A DNA stretch of 5,104 bases, from the NCBI GenBank assembly GCA_020025395.1, contig JAHHSE010000112.1, positions 1 to 5,104 of the forward strand, in the 5' to 3' direction. The stretch is from Oscillospiraceae bacterium (GTDB lineage Bacteria > Bacillota > Clostridia > Oscillospirales > Oscillospiraceae). The notes beneath the pieces were generated by a model. The model did no database searches and was not told where the DNA came from. It saw nothing but the letters and a program-made list of their open reading frames with translations. Positions 1-5,104 of the stretch are shown here, piece by piece (the first letter of the stretch is position 1; each line of letters starts with the position of its first letter). A program made the translations under genes and the position numbers.

Positions 1-421
1 ATCTGCCACCCGGTGCCGCTCCAAGCAGGGCGGCCAGGGTATTTGCCAGCTCCGGTGACTTCCGAAGCTGCTCCACAAGGCTTTCCAGATCCAAAGTAGA
101 AGGTGCTGCTTCCTTCGGTTCTTCCGGTGGACGCACATTCCGAAGGTCAGGATTGGCATAGAAGGAGCTTTCAAACTTCTGCGCGTTGATCTTACGATCC
201 TCGTCCAGAATGTGGGCATACACATTGGTGATCATGTCGATCTCCGCATGGCCTGTATCGCCCTGAGTAGCCTTCAGATCGCCGTGGTTCCGTTTCAGCT
301 TGTAGGTAGTACTGGAATGCCGGAGAGAATGAAAGACGGCTCTGGGCAGCCACACCTTGCGAATACCGGAATCAGGCTTCGGCTTTTTTAAAATGACTTT
401 GGTGCTGGTAGCTGTGGAGGA
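1..421 (-). pseudogene. C-terminal remnant of a tyrosine site-specific integrase (integrative element type)
   Basis: Reading the minus strand in one frame from about 421 down to the window edge gives the C-terminal part of a phage/ICE-type tyrosine recombinase. Visible motifs are FHSLRHSSTTYKL (H-x-x-R box, codons at about 334-296), QGDTGHAEIDM (G-H box, His codon at 250-248) and NVYAHILDED (nucleophile Tyr codon at 220-218). After these comes a Pro/Glu/Ala-rich tail with LESLVEQLRKSPELA, usual for this family in gut Clostridia. It runs off the window before a stop codon. Upstream, STKVILKKPK and IRKVWLP match the strand region that normally lies some tens of residues before the H-x-x-R box, but here WLPR is joined directly to AVFHSLRH, so an internal segment is missing. 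The half carrying the first catalytic Arg is also absent, because homology stops near 416-424. The enzyme should be inactive. The family assignment is from recognised motifs; loss by deletion is inferred. Confidence 0.85.
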
Positions 422-512
422 ACAGGCTGTCCCGGACACTCTGGATACCGTTGGGGAGCGTTGGGAGAGGAAATACCCGATGACAGGAACCATTTTTGCG
501 GGCGTCCCGTGA
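393..512 (+). mobile_element. Possible IS256/Mutator-type transposase fragment
   Basis: A 39-codon open stretch on the plus strand reads ATG to TGA. Its middle, VEEQAVPDTLDTVGERWERKYP (codons about 8-29), resembles the conserved stretch of IS256-family transposases that precedes the W-x-x-K-Y-P motif and the later YTTN-IE block. After KYP the resemblance stops, and MTGTIFAGVP then a stop does not match the family, so the copy would be broken there. The first 25 or so bases overlap the integrase remnant on the other strand, so the true junction probably lies near 415-424. No ribosome binding site is evident and it is unlikely to be expressed as a protein. The match is short and rests on memory of the family. 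The alternative is a chance open frame in GC-rich DNA. Confidence 0.3.
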
Positions 513-556
513 CACAGCCTTAACTTTTTTCGAAGATAGTCGATATTTACATAAGA

Positions 557-602
557 TATAATGAATGCTTACAGTGCTATCAAAAAAATCAAATAGGAGG
601 AG
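557..602 (+). promoter_or_regulatory. Candidate -10 box and ribosome binding site of the coiled-coil gene
   Basis: A perfect TATAAT lies at 557-562, 45 bases before the ATG at 608. No good -35 hexamer sits 16-18 bases upstream, so the promoter is only probable. AGGAGG at 595-600 (continuing AG) is an almost ideal Shine-Dalgarno sequence, 7 bases before the ATG. It fixes 608 as the start. The A/T-rich composition begins around here, just after the GC-richer mobile-element debris. Confidence 0.55.
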
Positions 603-607
603 TCTTT

Positions 608-1453
608 ATGCGGTTATCTGGGATACCAATGTTTGGTCAACAAAACAGTCTTATCAATGTAGAGCGTGTAAATCAAAGTGTATCTAAGCAACTCAATTCG
701 GGCAAACATTCATATGCGATACAGATGCGAAGAGATCGTGTCACAATTTCTTCACAGGGAAAAACCTCTAACCTCATTGATCATCTGAACAAGCAGAAAG
801 CGAATATTCTGGAGCGTCGTGACCAGTTTATACAGAAAGCCCGTAAGCAGGGCCAATCTGATGATATGATGAAATCTCAGCTGGAGCAGTTTGATGAGCA
901 GATTAAGGATATTGATAAACAGATTCAAGAGGCAACCCTGAAAAAAATGACAGAAGCTTCTGAAAAGTCTGCCGCCAAAATCAAGAGCAGCAAGCCGAAA
1001 ACAAAGCAAGATATTCAAAATGATATTCTATCCAACATCACAGCTGCGTCTGCGACCTTGGACAGGGTTGAAACAATCCGTTCTGAAAAAAATAAACTGG
1101 ATGGAGATGCAGGCGTTCTAAAATCAGAAATTGAGTTGGATAAGGCTCGTGATACGACTGGTTCCGGTGCGGAAATGATTGCGAAAAAAGAAGAGCTTTT
1201 AGCAGAAATACAAGGCCGTTCTCAGGGACTGTTACAGGATATTGGCAAAGGTTTGAATGAAACCAATGACATTCTCGAAGAGAATAAGGAGTTGTCTGCG
1301 GCCCAGCCTGCTGAGGAGGACAAGGCCTCTGATAAGGTTGATACCAAGTCTTCTGATGAGGGTACAACTCCTGACATAAAAGCTCCTTTGAATGACCCGA
1401 AAAAGGAAGAAGATACACAGCAAAAAACGATTCATTCCGAAACGCACAACTGA
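608..1453 (+). CDS. Hypothetical soluble coiled-coil protein (281 aa)
   Basis: I do not recognise a named family. The protein has no signal peptide or membrane segment. Residues 1-40 are polar, starting MRLSGIPMFG. Residues 43-52 (DRVTISSQGK) form a compact motif similar in style to short linear motifs seen in some uncharacterised Clostridia proteins; this resemblance is from memory and weak. Residues 53-126 are rich in Lys, Glu, Gln and spaced Leu/Ile (LIDHLNKQKANILERRDQF, SQLEQFDEQIKDIDKQI), as expected for a long coiled coil. A second helical stretch spans about 134-230. Residues 231-281 are Asp/Glu/Lys/Ser/Thr/Pro-rich and probably disordered. The start is supported by AGGAGG 7 bases upstream. 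Base use is clearly more A/T-rich than in the genes to the right, and it sits beside broken integrase DNA, so acquisition by transfer is likely. It could be a structural, adaptor or surface-complex protein; function unknown. Confidence 0.8.
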   Translation: MRLSGIPMFGQQNSLINVERVNQSVSKQLNSGKHSYAIQMRRDRVTISSQGKTSNLIDHLNKQKANILERRDQFIQKARKQGQSDDMMKSQLEQFDEQIKDIDKQIQEATLKKMTEASEKSAAKIKSSKPKTKQDIQNDILSNITAASATLDRVETIRSEKNKLDGDAGVLKSEIELDKARDTTGSGAEMIAKKEELLAEIQGRSQGLLQDIGKGLNETNDILEENKELSAAQPAEEDKASDKVDTKSSDEGTTPDIKAPLNDPKKEEDTQQKTIHSETHN

Positions 1454-1597
1454 TTTTTGAATTTTAAGCATTACAAAGTAATCGAGGGTTTGCTCGTTCG
1501 TCTGCTTCCTTGGCTAGGGACCCTCTGTGACCCGCTTGACCGCATCAAAGGGAATGAAACCTTCGATCCCATGTGTTTCGCCATCGCCACCGGCTGA
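1454..1597 (+). pseudogene. Possible orphan C-terminal coding tail downstream of the coiled-coil gene
   Basis: Directly after the TGA of the coiled-coil gene the same frame stays open for 47 codons and ends at TGA 1595-1597. The last part, GTLCDPLDRIKGNETFDPM followed by CFAIATG, looks protein-like, and the DNA turns from A/T-rich to GC-rich near 1480-1490. There is no convincing start codon with a ribosome binding site for it. The simplest reading is the 3' end of a plus-strand gene whose front was lost when the A/T-rich segment arrived, followed by that gene's own terminator at 1643-1684. I cannot name the family. A chance open frame is the alternative. Confidence 0.25.
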
Positions 1598-1616
1598 GCA
1601 GCCGGGCCAACGCCCG
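1590..1616 (+). repeat. Two overlapping small hairpins
   Basis: CCGGCT-GAGC-AGCCGG (1590-1605, 6-base stem, 4-base loop) overlaps CGGGC-CAAC-GCCCG (1603-1616, 5-base stem, 4-base loop) by three bases, so only one can form at a time. They begin at the stop codon of the possible orphan tail and precede the strong terminator hairpin. They have no T-run of their own. The pairing is seen directly; any regulatory role is speculation. Confidence 0.4.
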
Positions 1617-1642
1617 AAGAGATTCCGTGACGGCATAGATGA

Positions 1643-1684
1643 ATGCGCCCGCCTGCATCACACAGACGGGCGCATCCGCTTTTT
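1643..1684 (+). terminator. Strong intrinsic terminator hairpin on the plus strand
   Basis: ATGCGCCCG (1643-1651) pairs exactly with CGGGCGCAT (1667-1675). After one mismatch, CTG/CAG (1653-1655, 1663-1665) extend the stem around a 7-base loop. Four bases later comes TTTTT (1680-1684), so it reads as a Rho-independent terminator for plus-strand transcription. It could end the coiled-coil transcript (stop at 1453) or the possible orphan tail (stop at 1597). On the minus strand the hairpin is not followed by a T-run, so it is a poor candidate to end the esterase operon. From 1685 to 1784 I see no gene and only a weak ATGC/GCAT hairpin with four Ts on the minus strand (about 1746-1765). Confidence 0.75.
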
Positions 1685-1784
1685 AAACAGACCAACGAAG
1701 GGTATCTTTTTCGGCCGGCTGGCAGGGTCGCAAGGAGAGGAAGGAAAATGCCATGGAGCAGCATACGGGGCCGCCCTTGTTTTG

Positions 1785-2456
1785 TTACAGCATGGACGGA
1801 ATATGCTCTGCCAAAGCCTGTGCCAGAGCCTGATGCCCTTTTTTGGTCAGGTGCATGAAATCCACCTGATTAAATTCCGCCCCCAGGGTCTTGGCATCCA
1901 GAAAGTGACAGCCCAGCTCCCGGGCCGCCAGCGAAAACTCCTGGGCCAGCGCCTGGGATTTGGAGATGGAGGACAGCCCCATCTCCTCCACAATCTCATA
2001 GAGGGGACAGGTTCTCAGCCCCTCCCCGATGGGAGGGGGGCAGAGGATGAGGATATTGGGCTTTCCCCCGGGTCCCCAGCAGTCGATGGCCTGGGCCTTC
2101 CGGACCAGGCGGTGCATGCCCAGACGGATGGCGTAGGGATTGGCCCCCAGGCGCTCCTTGGTGTCGTTTGTTCCCAGCATGATGACCAAAAGACTCACCG
2201 GCTCATGGCTTTTCAGACAGGGAAAGAGATAATGCAGGGCATCTAACCCCTCATAAAGGGGGTCCTCAAAAACGGTGGTGCGTCCGGAAAGGCCCTCCTC
2301 CGTCACAAGGTAGTCCTCCCCCAGCTCCTTTTGCAGCAGGCTGGTCCAACGCTCCTCCTCATTGAAGCGGGCCAGGGCGGGGTCGGCGCAGTCCCTGGGG
2401 TCTGCACAGTAGCCATGGGTGTTGGAATCTCCCAGGCAGATGATGTGCTTTCTCAT
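1785..2456 (-). CDS. SGNH/GDSL-family esterase, Axe2/arylesterase-like (223 aa)
   Basis: A cytoplasmic serine esterase with no signal peptide. Block I is LGDSNTHG, with nucleophile Ser11 in GDSN (residues 9-12). Block II is GLSGRTT (55-61), with the oxyanion-hole Gly. Block III is MLGTNDTK (93-100), with the oxyanion Asn97. Block V is VDFMHLTKKGH (198-208), giving the catalytic pair Asp199 and His202. The GLSGRTT, YLFPCLKSH and VIMLGTNDTK pattern is that of the subgroup containing acetylxylan esterase Axe2 and the mycobacterial arylesterase/acyltransferase, which form oligomers. The length fits. The frame is open further upstream, but this ATG is chosen because AAGGGG lies 6 bases before it and overlaps the TAA of the ROK gene (10-base gap), implying coupled translation. 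Acetyl-ester removal from a sugar or glycan is likely. Xylan, sialic acid or a small ester as the true substrate cannot be decided here. Confidence 0.88.
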   Translation of the reverse strand: MRKHIICLGDSNTHGYCADPRDCADPALARFNEEERWTSLLQKELGEDYLVTEEGLSGRTTVFEDPLYEGLDALHYLFPCLKSHEPVSLLVIMLGTNDTKERLGANPYAIRLGMHRLVRKAQAIDCWGPGGKPNILILCPPPIGEGLRTCPLYEIVEEMGLSSISKSQALAQEFSLAARELGCHFLDAKTLGAEFNQVDFMHLTKKGHQALAQALAEHIPSML

Positions 2457-2469
2457 CCCGTTCCCCTTA
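2457..2469 (-). promoter_or_regulatory. Ribosome binding site overlapping the ROK stop codon
   Basis: On the minus strand the ROK stop TAA (2469-2467) runs straight into GGGG, making AAGGGG (2468-2463) six bases before the esterase ATG (2456). This fixes the esterase start, gives a 10-base intergenic gap and supports one transcript with translational coupling. Confidence 0.75.
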
Positions 2470-3849
2470 CTTGCCGGTGTCCGCCAGAGAGGCGGCCGCC
2501 ACGGACTGACCGACCCTTCGGAACTTCTCGTCCGGCAGGGTGAGGTGAATCTTCTCATTTTCGGCGGGATACTCCTCCGCCAGCACCTTCTTACAGGTCT
2601 CCAGAAGGAGGTCTCCCCCCTTGCCGGACATGACCCGCCCCAAAAGCAGCACATACTTATAGCCATAGAGGTCATGGTAGAGGACCAGGGTGTGGGCCAG
2701 ATAGACTCCGATGGATTCATAGATTCTGGCGGCCCGCAGGTCCCCTTCTTCCATGAGACCCTGAACCACCTTCAGCTTTTCCGCAGGGGAGAGAGAGGGG
2801 TCCAGTTCAATGCCGGCGGCAGGAGCCAGTTTAATCACCGAGTCCTGAGAGAAGTACTTCACACCGCAGCCGATGTCGCCGCTCCACTCATCCGCCATGG
2901 CTTCGGGAGAGGCATCCACGGGGACGAAGGCCAGCTCGTTGAGCCAGCCGGTAATGTTCCCCTCCCGGTCCACATAGCCCACGGCCTCGCTGGTGCCCAT
3001 GGCGATTCCCAGCACATTGTTGTCGTTCAGGCTCATGGCCCCCGCCAGGGCGGACACATCCCCGTCGTTGACCACCGCATAGGGCACCTCACCAAAGGTG
3101 TCCTTGACGGCTCGGATATAGATGTCCTTCACCTTCTGGTCAAACAGGTCCTTGGGGACCTTCAGGAAAAGGGAGGCGCTCATGGTGCGGTCGTCGATGT
3201 AGACACCGGCGGAGGAGATTCCCACCGCATCCACCCGGGGCATATGGGCGGCGGCGGACCGGAAGGCGGAGACAATGCCCTCATAGTGGTAGTCGGGGTC
3301 CGAATTGGTCTTGGGGAACCAGACCACCTCTTCGCTGTATACGCTCTCCCCGTCGATGACGGCCGAAACCTTGCGGTCGGAGCCGCCGGCGTCAAAGCCG
3401 ATGCGGCAGCCGTCCAGATGGCGGCCGATGGCCTTGGAGACCCCTTTTTCCTCCGGGACCTTGTCCACCCGAAGGACCTCAAAGGGATGCTCAAATACAT
3501 TGGCCATATAATGAAAATCAAAGGCGCGGGAGCCGTCGGGGGAATAATGCTCCTTCACGGCCTCGCAGACCGCCTCATTTCCCGCCAGATAGACCCGGAA
3601 GCCCCCCTTCATCCACAGAAGGGTTTTGATGATGCGGTCAATGTAATACACATCGGCCTCCCGCATCTCCTCGGTGCCGTGTACGGCGGTGTGATAGACA
3701 GCCACCTGGCCGTTGGAGCGCTCCACCGCCAGGTCAAAGGGTTCCTTCGCGCTCTCACGGAAGTTCCGGTAAAAGATTCCCAGGGGCAGGTAGCCGGGGT
3801 CCAAGGGGGGGAGATTCCGGATATCGATACGGATGCCGAGATGATTCAT
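2467..3849 (-). CDS. ROK-family kinase-like protein with N-terminal extension (460 aa)
   Basis: A sugar-kinase/HSP70/actin-fold protein. The phosphate-binding motif RIGFDAGGSDRKVSAV sits at about residues 149-164. VVNDGDVSALAG (about 259-270) corresponds to the ROK catalytic N-D box, with Asp262 the likely base. LGIAMGTSEAVGYVD (about 280-294) corresponds to the second Gly-rich phosphate motif. The usual ROK zinc motif (C-x-C-G-x-x-G-C) is absent; DEWSGDIGCGVKYFSQD (about 320-336) occupies that area. Roughly 145 residues precede the kinase core, making it much longer than the usual 300 or so residues. It has no helix-turn-helix evident, so it does not look like a classical ROK repressor. The start at 3849 is chosen over an in-frame ATG at 3882 because AAGGAGG lies 8 bases upstream. 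It is divergent from an epimerase and co-transcribed with an esterase, so a hexose or amino-sugar kinase is plausible. Substrate unknown. Confidence 0.85.
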   Translation of the reverse strand: MNHLGIRIDIRNLPPLDPGYLPLGIFYRNFRESAKEPFDLAVERSNGQVAVYHTAVHGTEEMREADVYYIDRIIKTLLWMKGGFRVYLAGNEAVCEAVKEHYSPDGSRAFDFHYMANVFEHPFEVLRVDKVPEEKGVSKAIGRHLDGCRIGFDAGGSDRKVSAVIDGESVYSEEVVWFPKTNSDPDYHYEGIVSAFRSAAAHMPRVDAVGISSAGVYIDDRTMSASLFLKVPKDLFDQKVKDIYIRAVKDTFGEVPYAVVNDGDVSALAGAMSLNDNNVLGIAMGTSEAVGYVDREGNITGWLNELAFVPVDASPEAMADEWSGDIGCGVKYFSQDSVIKLAPAAGIELDPSLSPAEKLKVVQGLMEEGDLRAARIYESIGVYLAHTLVLYHDLYGYKYVLLLGRVMSGKGGDLLLETCKKVLAEEYPAENEKIHLTLPDEKFRRVGQSVAAASLADTGK

Positions 3850-3857
3850 CACAGGTG

Positions 3858-3864
3858 CCTCCTT
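3858..3864 (-). promoter_or_regulatory. Ribosome binding site of the ROK gene
   Basis: AAGGAGG on the minus strand lies 8 bases before the ATG at 3849-3847. It decides this start over the in-frame upstream ATG at 3882, which would place the site inside the coding region and has no comparable signal of its own. Confidence 0.8.
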
Positions 3865-3902
3865 ACAATCTGATGGTCTCATTTGGAACGGATTTTGTTC
3901 CC

Positions 3903-3935
3903 CTTATAGGCTAACAGTTTTTTTCATTCTGTCAA
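3903..3935 (-). promoter_or_regulatory. Candidate promoter of the ROK-esterase operon
   Basis: On the minus strand a perfect TTGACA (3935-3930) is followed by a run of seven A, and TATAAG (3908-3903) lies 21 bases downstream. That spacing is longer than ideal, and the hexamer at a 16-base spacing (TAGCCT) is poor. The promoter may therefore be weak or activator-dependent. It lies 54 to 86 bases before the ROK start codon. Confidence 0.45.
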
Positions 3936-3949
3936 TAGGATGCAAAAAA

Positions 3950-3994
3950 TTTTCTTGACCTTTTCTCAAAAAGGAAATATGATGGTCAAGGAAA
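3950..3994. promoter_or_regulatory. Inverted repeat straddling the epimerase promoter, candidate operator
   Basis: CTTGACC (3954-3960) and GGTCAAG (3984-3990) are perfect inverted repeats with 23 bases between them. Allowing one mismatch, the arms extend to 11 bases (3950-3960 and 3984-3994). The left arm contains the -35 box, and the right arm begins one base after the -10 box. A third TGTCAA copy at 3930-3935 is the -35 of the opposite promoter. A repressor bound to both arms could control the epimerase, and possibly both directions. The repeat is seen directly; the operator role is inferred. Confidence 0.45.
3955..3983 (+). promoter_or_regulatory. Promoter of the epimerase gene
   Basis: TTGACC (3955-3960), a 17-base spacer and TATGAT (3978-3983) make a near-consensus housekeeping promoter, preceded by an A/T-rich stretch (3944-3953). 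The expected transcription start near 3990 leaves a leader of about 25 bases, too short for a riboswitch. Confidence 0.75.
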
Positions 3995-4015
3995 ATGATA
4001 GAAAGGATGAGTCCC

Positions 4016-5104
4016 ATGGATAACGCGCGTTTGCAGTCTTACCGGGATTGGATCAAATCGGAGCTGAAGGGCTGTGTGGACTTCTGGCTCAAGCACGGCA
4101 TGGACCCTGTCCACGGCGGCGTATACACCTGTCTGGACCGCAAAGGGGAGGTCTATTCCACGGATAAGAGCGTGTGGATGCAGGGCCGCTGCGCCTGGAT
4201 GTTTGCCCATCTGTGTACGGTTTACGGCCCCAGAGAGGAATGGCTGGCCGCCTCCAGGAGCTGCCTGGACTTTATGGAGAAATACTGTATTAACCGAAAG
4301 GCCGGGAATCGGATGTACTTCACGGTGACGGAGGATGGAAGACCCCTCCGTCAGCGCCGGTATTGCTTCTCTGAGGCCTTTTATGCGGTAGCCAACGCGG
4401 AATACTACGGGGTCACCGGGGAGAGAGAGGCCCTGGAGCGGGCCCGCCGTGCCTTTGACCTCTACTGGGATCTGAGCCACGGGATGCCCGACCCCACCGG
4501 CCTTGGCCCCAAAACCATTCCGGAGACCCGCACCGGCCGTGCCTTTGGCCTGCCCATGATTATTCTCAATGTCACCGGAACCATGATGCGGGTGGACCCG
4601 GAGCGCCGGGAGCGGTATGAGCAGCTGGCCCGGCAGAGCGTGGAGGAGATCTTCCGGTACCATGTCCACCCGGAGCTGAAATGCGTGCTGGAAAATGTGG
4701 CGGAGGACGGCACTGCCCGTCTTTATTATACCGAGGGCCGCACCGTCAATCCCGGCCACGACATCGAGGGGGTCTGGTTCCTGCTGGAGCATGCCGGGCG
4801 CACCGGGGACCAGGCGCTGGTCAAAAAAGCCGCCCAAATCTTCGACTGGGCCATCGAGGCGGGCTGGGACAAGGAGTATGGCGGTCTTCTCTACTTTGTG
4901 GACTGCCTTGGAAAGCCCCCGGAGGCCTATGAGCATGATATGAAGCTCTGGTGGCCGCACAACGAGATCCTCATCGCCTCCCTCATGCTCTACCGGGACA
5001 CCGGGGAGGAGAAGTATCTGGACTGGTTCGACAAGACTCTCTCTTACTGCAAGGAGCATTTCGCGGATCCCGAATACGGGGAGTGGTATGGCTATCTCCG
5101 AAGG
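4016..5104 (+). CDS. N-acylglucosamine 2-epimerase (renin-binding-protein type), 3' end outside window
   Basis: Cytoplasmic AGE-family enzyme with an alpha/alpha barrel, interconverting N-acetylglucosamine and N-acetylmannosamine or close analogues. The open frame gives 363 residues and is still open at the window edge. Landmarks are HGGVYTCLDRKGEVY (33-47), WMQGRCAWMFAHL (54-66) with the conserved active-site Arg58, NPGHDIEGVWFLLEHA (245-260) with catalytic His248, and KLWWPHNEILIASLMLY (310-326). DPEYGEWYGYL (351-361) sits just before the usual end, where the family carries a second catalytic His in an F-H-x-P-R motif. That last motif would lie outside the window, leaving perhaps 30-50 residues unseen. 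The pattern fits mammalian renin-binding protein better than cellobiose 2-epimerases. AAAGGA at 4002-4007 favours ATG 4016; an in-frame ATG at 4007 has a poorer spaced site. It is divergent from the ROK kinase, consistent with amino-sugar or sialic-acid catabolism (inference). Confidence 0.92.
   Translation, partial: MDNARLQSYRDWIKSELKGCVDFWLKHGMDPVHGGVYTCLDRKGEVYSTDKSVWMQGRCAWMFAHLCTVYGPREEWLAASRSCLDFMEKYCINRKAGNRMYFTVTEDGRPLRQRRYCFSEAFYAVANAEYYGVTGEREALERARRAFDLYWDLSHGMPDPTGLGPKTIPETRTGRAFGLPMIILNVTGTMMRVDPERRERYEQLARQSVEEIFRYHVHPELKCVLENVAEDGTARLYYTEGRTVNPGHDIEGVWFLLEHAGRTGDQALVKKAAQIFDWAIEAGWDKEYGGLLYFVDCLGKPPEAYEHDMKLWWPHNEILIASLMLYRDTGEEKYLDWFDKTLSYCKEHFADPEYGEWYGYLRR

Noticed and set aside
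752..1471. Minus-strand open frames opposite the coiled-coil gene
   Set aside because: Their Leu/Phe-rich or Gln/Pro-rich products mirror the Lys/Glu/Gln codons of the real gene, and they lack start signals.
1484..1525. GAGGGT/ACCCTC pairing as a tRNA-like or terminator stem
   Set aside because: Only six pairs with a 30-base loop, no T-run, and no tRNA arms.
1471..1764. Minus-strand open frame of 97 codons downstream of the esterase
   Set aside because: No ribosome binding site, no recognisable motif, and it crosses the terminator hairpin. It is probably a chance frame.
2457..2720. Longer esterase start about 88 codons upstream
   Set aside because: The extension lies inside the ROK coding region in another frame, is low-complexity Trp/Arg/Ser-rich, and lacks a ribosome binding site. 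The SGNH fold starts right at the MRKHIICLGDS of the shorter start.
2419..3873. Long plus-strand open frame of 484 codons opposite the ROK gene
   Set aside because: It is the antisense shadow of a GC-rich gene. The minus-strand product has clear ROK motifs and a strong ribosome binding site, while this product is His/Gly/Val-rich with no recognisable motif.
3850..4015. Possible riboswitch or small RNA between the divergent genes
   Set aside because: Both leaders are short (about 25 bases for the epimerase), and no conserved aptamer-like fold is visible. The region is explained by promoters and the inverted repeat.
3986..5059. Minus-strand open frame of 357 codons across the epimerase
   Set aside because: Antisense shadow. 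The plus strand encodes all the expected AGE motifs and has a promoter and ribosome binding site.

Overview
The window looks like a chromosomal segment of a gut-type, moderately GC-rich Clostridia (Oscillospiraceae/Lachnospiraceae-like). This is inferred from three things: the Clostridia-style tyrosine integrase remnant, the GC-rich codon use of the metabolic genes, and strong AGGAGG-like ribosome binding sites. No rRNA, tRNA or CRISPR array is present.

Left part (1 to about 1700): a scar of mobile-element activity. On the minus strand lies the C-terminal part of an integrative-element tyrosine recombinase. It keeps the H-x-x-R, G-H and Tyr catalytic motifs but is joined in frame across what appears to be an internal deletion, and its N-terminal half is missing. 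Facing it on the plus strand is a short open stretch that may be the end of an IS256/Mutator-type transposase. Next comes an A/T-rich gene (608-1453) for a 281-residue soluble coiled-coil protein of unknown function, with a clear AGGAGG site. The same reading frame continues past its stop codon as a further 47 codons that become GC-rich and end at 1597; this may be the orphan tail of a deleted gene. A strong hairpin with a T-run (1643-1684) closes the region on the plus strand.

Right part (about 1785 to 5104): a compact carbohydrate module in ordinary GC-rich host-like DNA. Two minus-strand genes lie 10 bases apart: a ROK-family kinase-like protein with an unusual N-terminal extension (2467-3849) and an SGNH/GDSL esterase of the Axe2/arylesterase type (1785-2456). 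Divergently, on the plus strand, starts an N-acylglucosamine 2-epimerase of the renin-binding-protein type (4016 to beyond the window end).

The 166-base region between the divergent genes holds a near-consensus promoter for the epimerase (TTGACC, 17 bases, TATGAT), a weaker one for the kinase (TTGACA), and an inverted repeat with CTTGACC/GGTCAAG arms that straddles the epimerase promoter. The repeat is a candidate operator.

A reasonable reading is that the esterase removes acetyl (or similar) groups from a sugar, the epimerase interconverts GlcNAc and ManNAc or a related pair, and the ROK protein phosphorylates a sugar or senses it. The individual family calls are strong. The shared pathway (amino-sugar, sialic-acid or acetylated-glycan use) is inference from proximity. 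I see no defence system or clearly new machinery. The least understood items are the coiled-coil protein and the atypical ROK protein.
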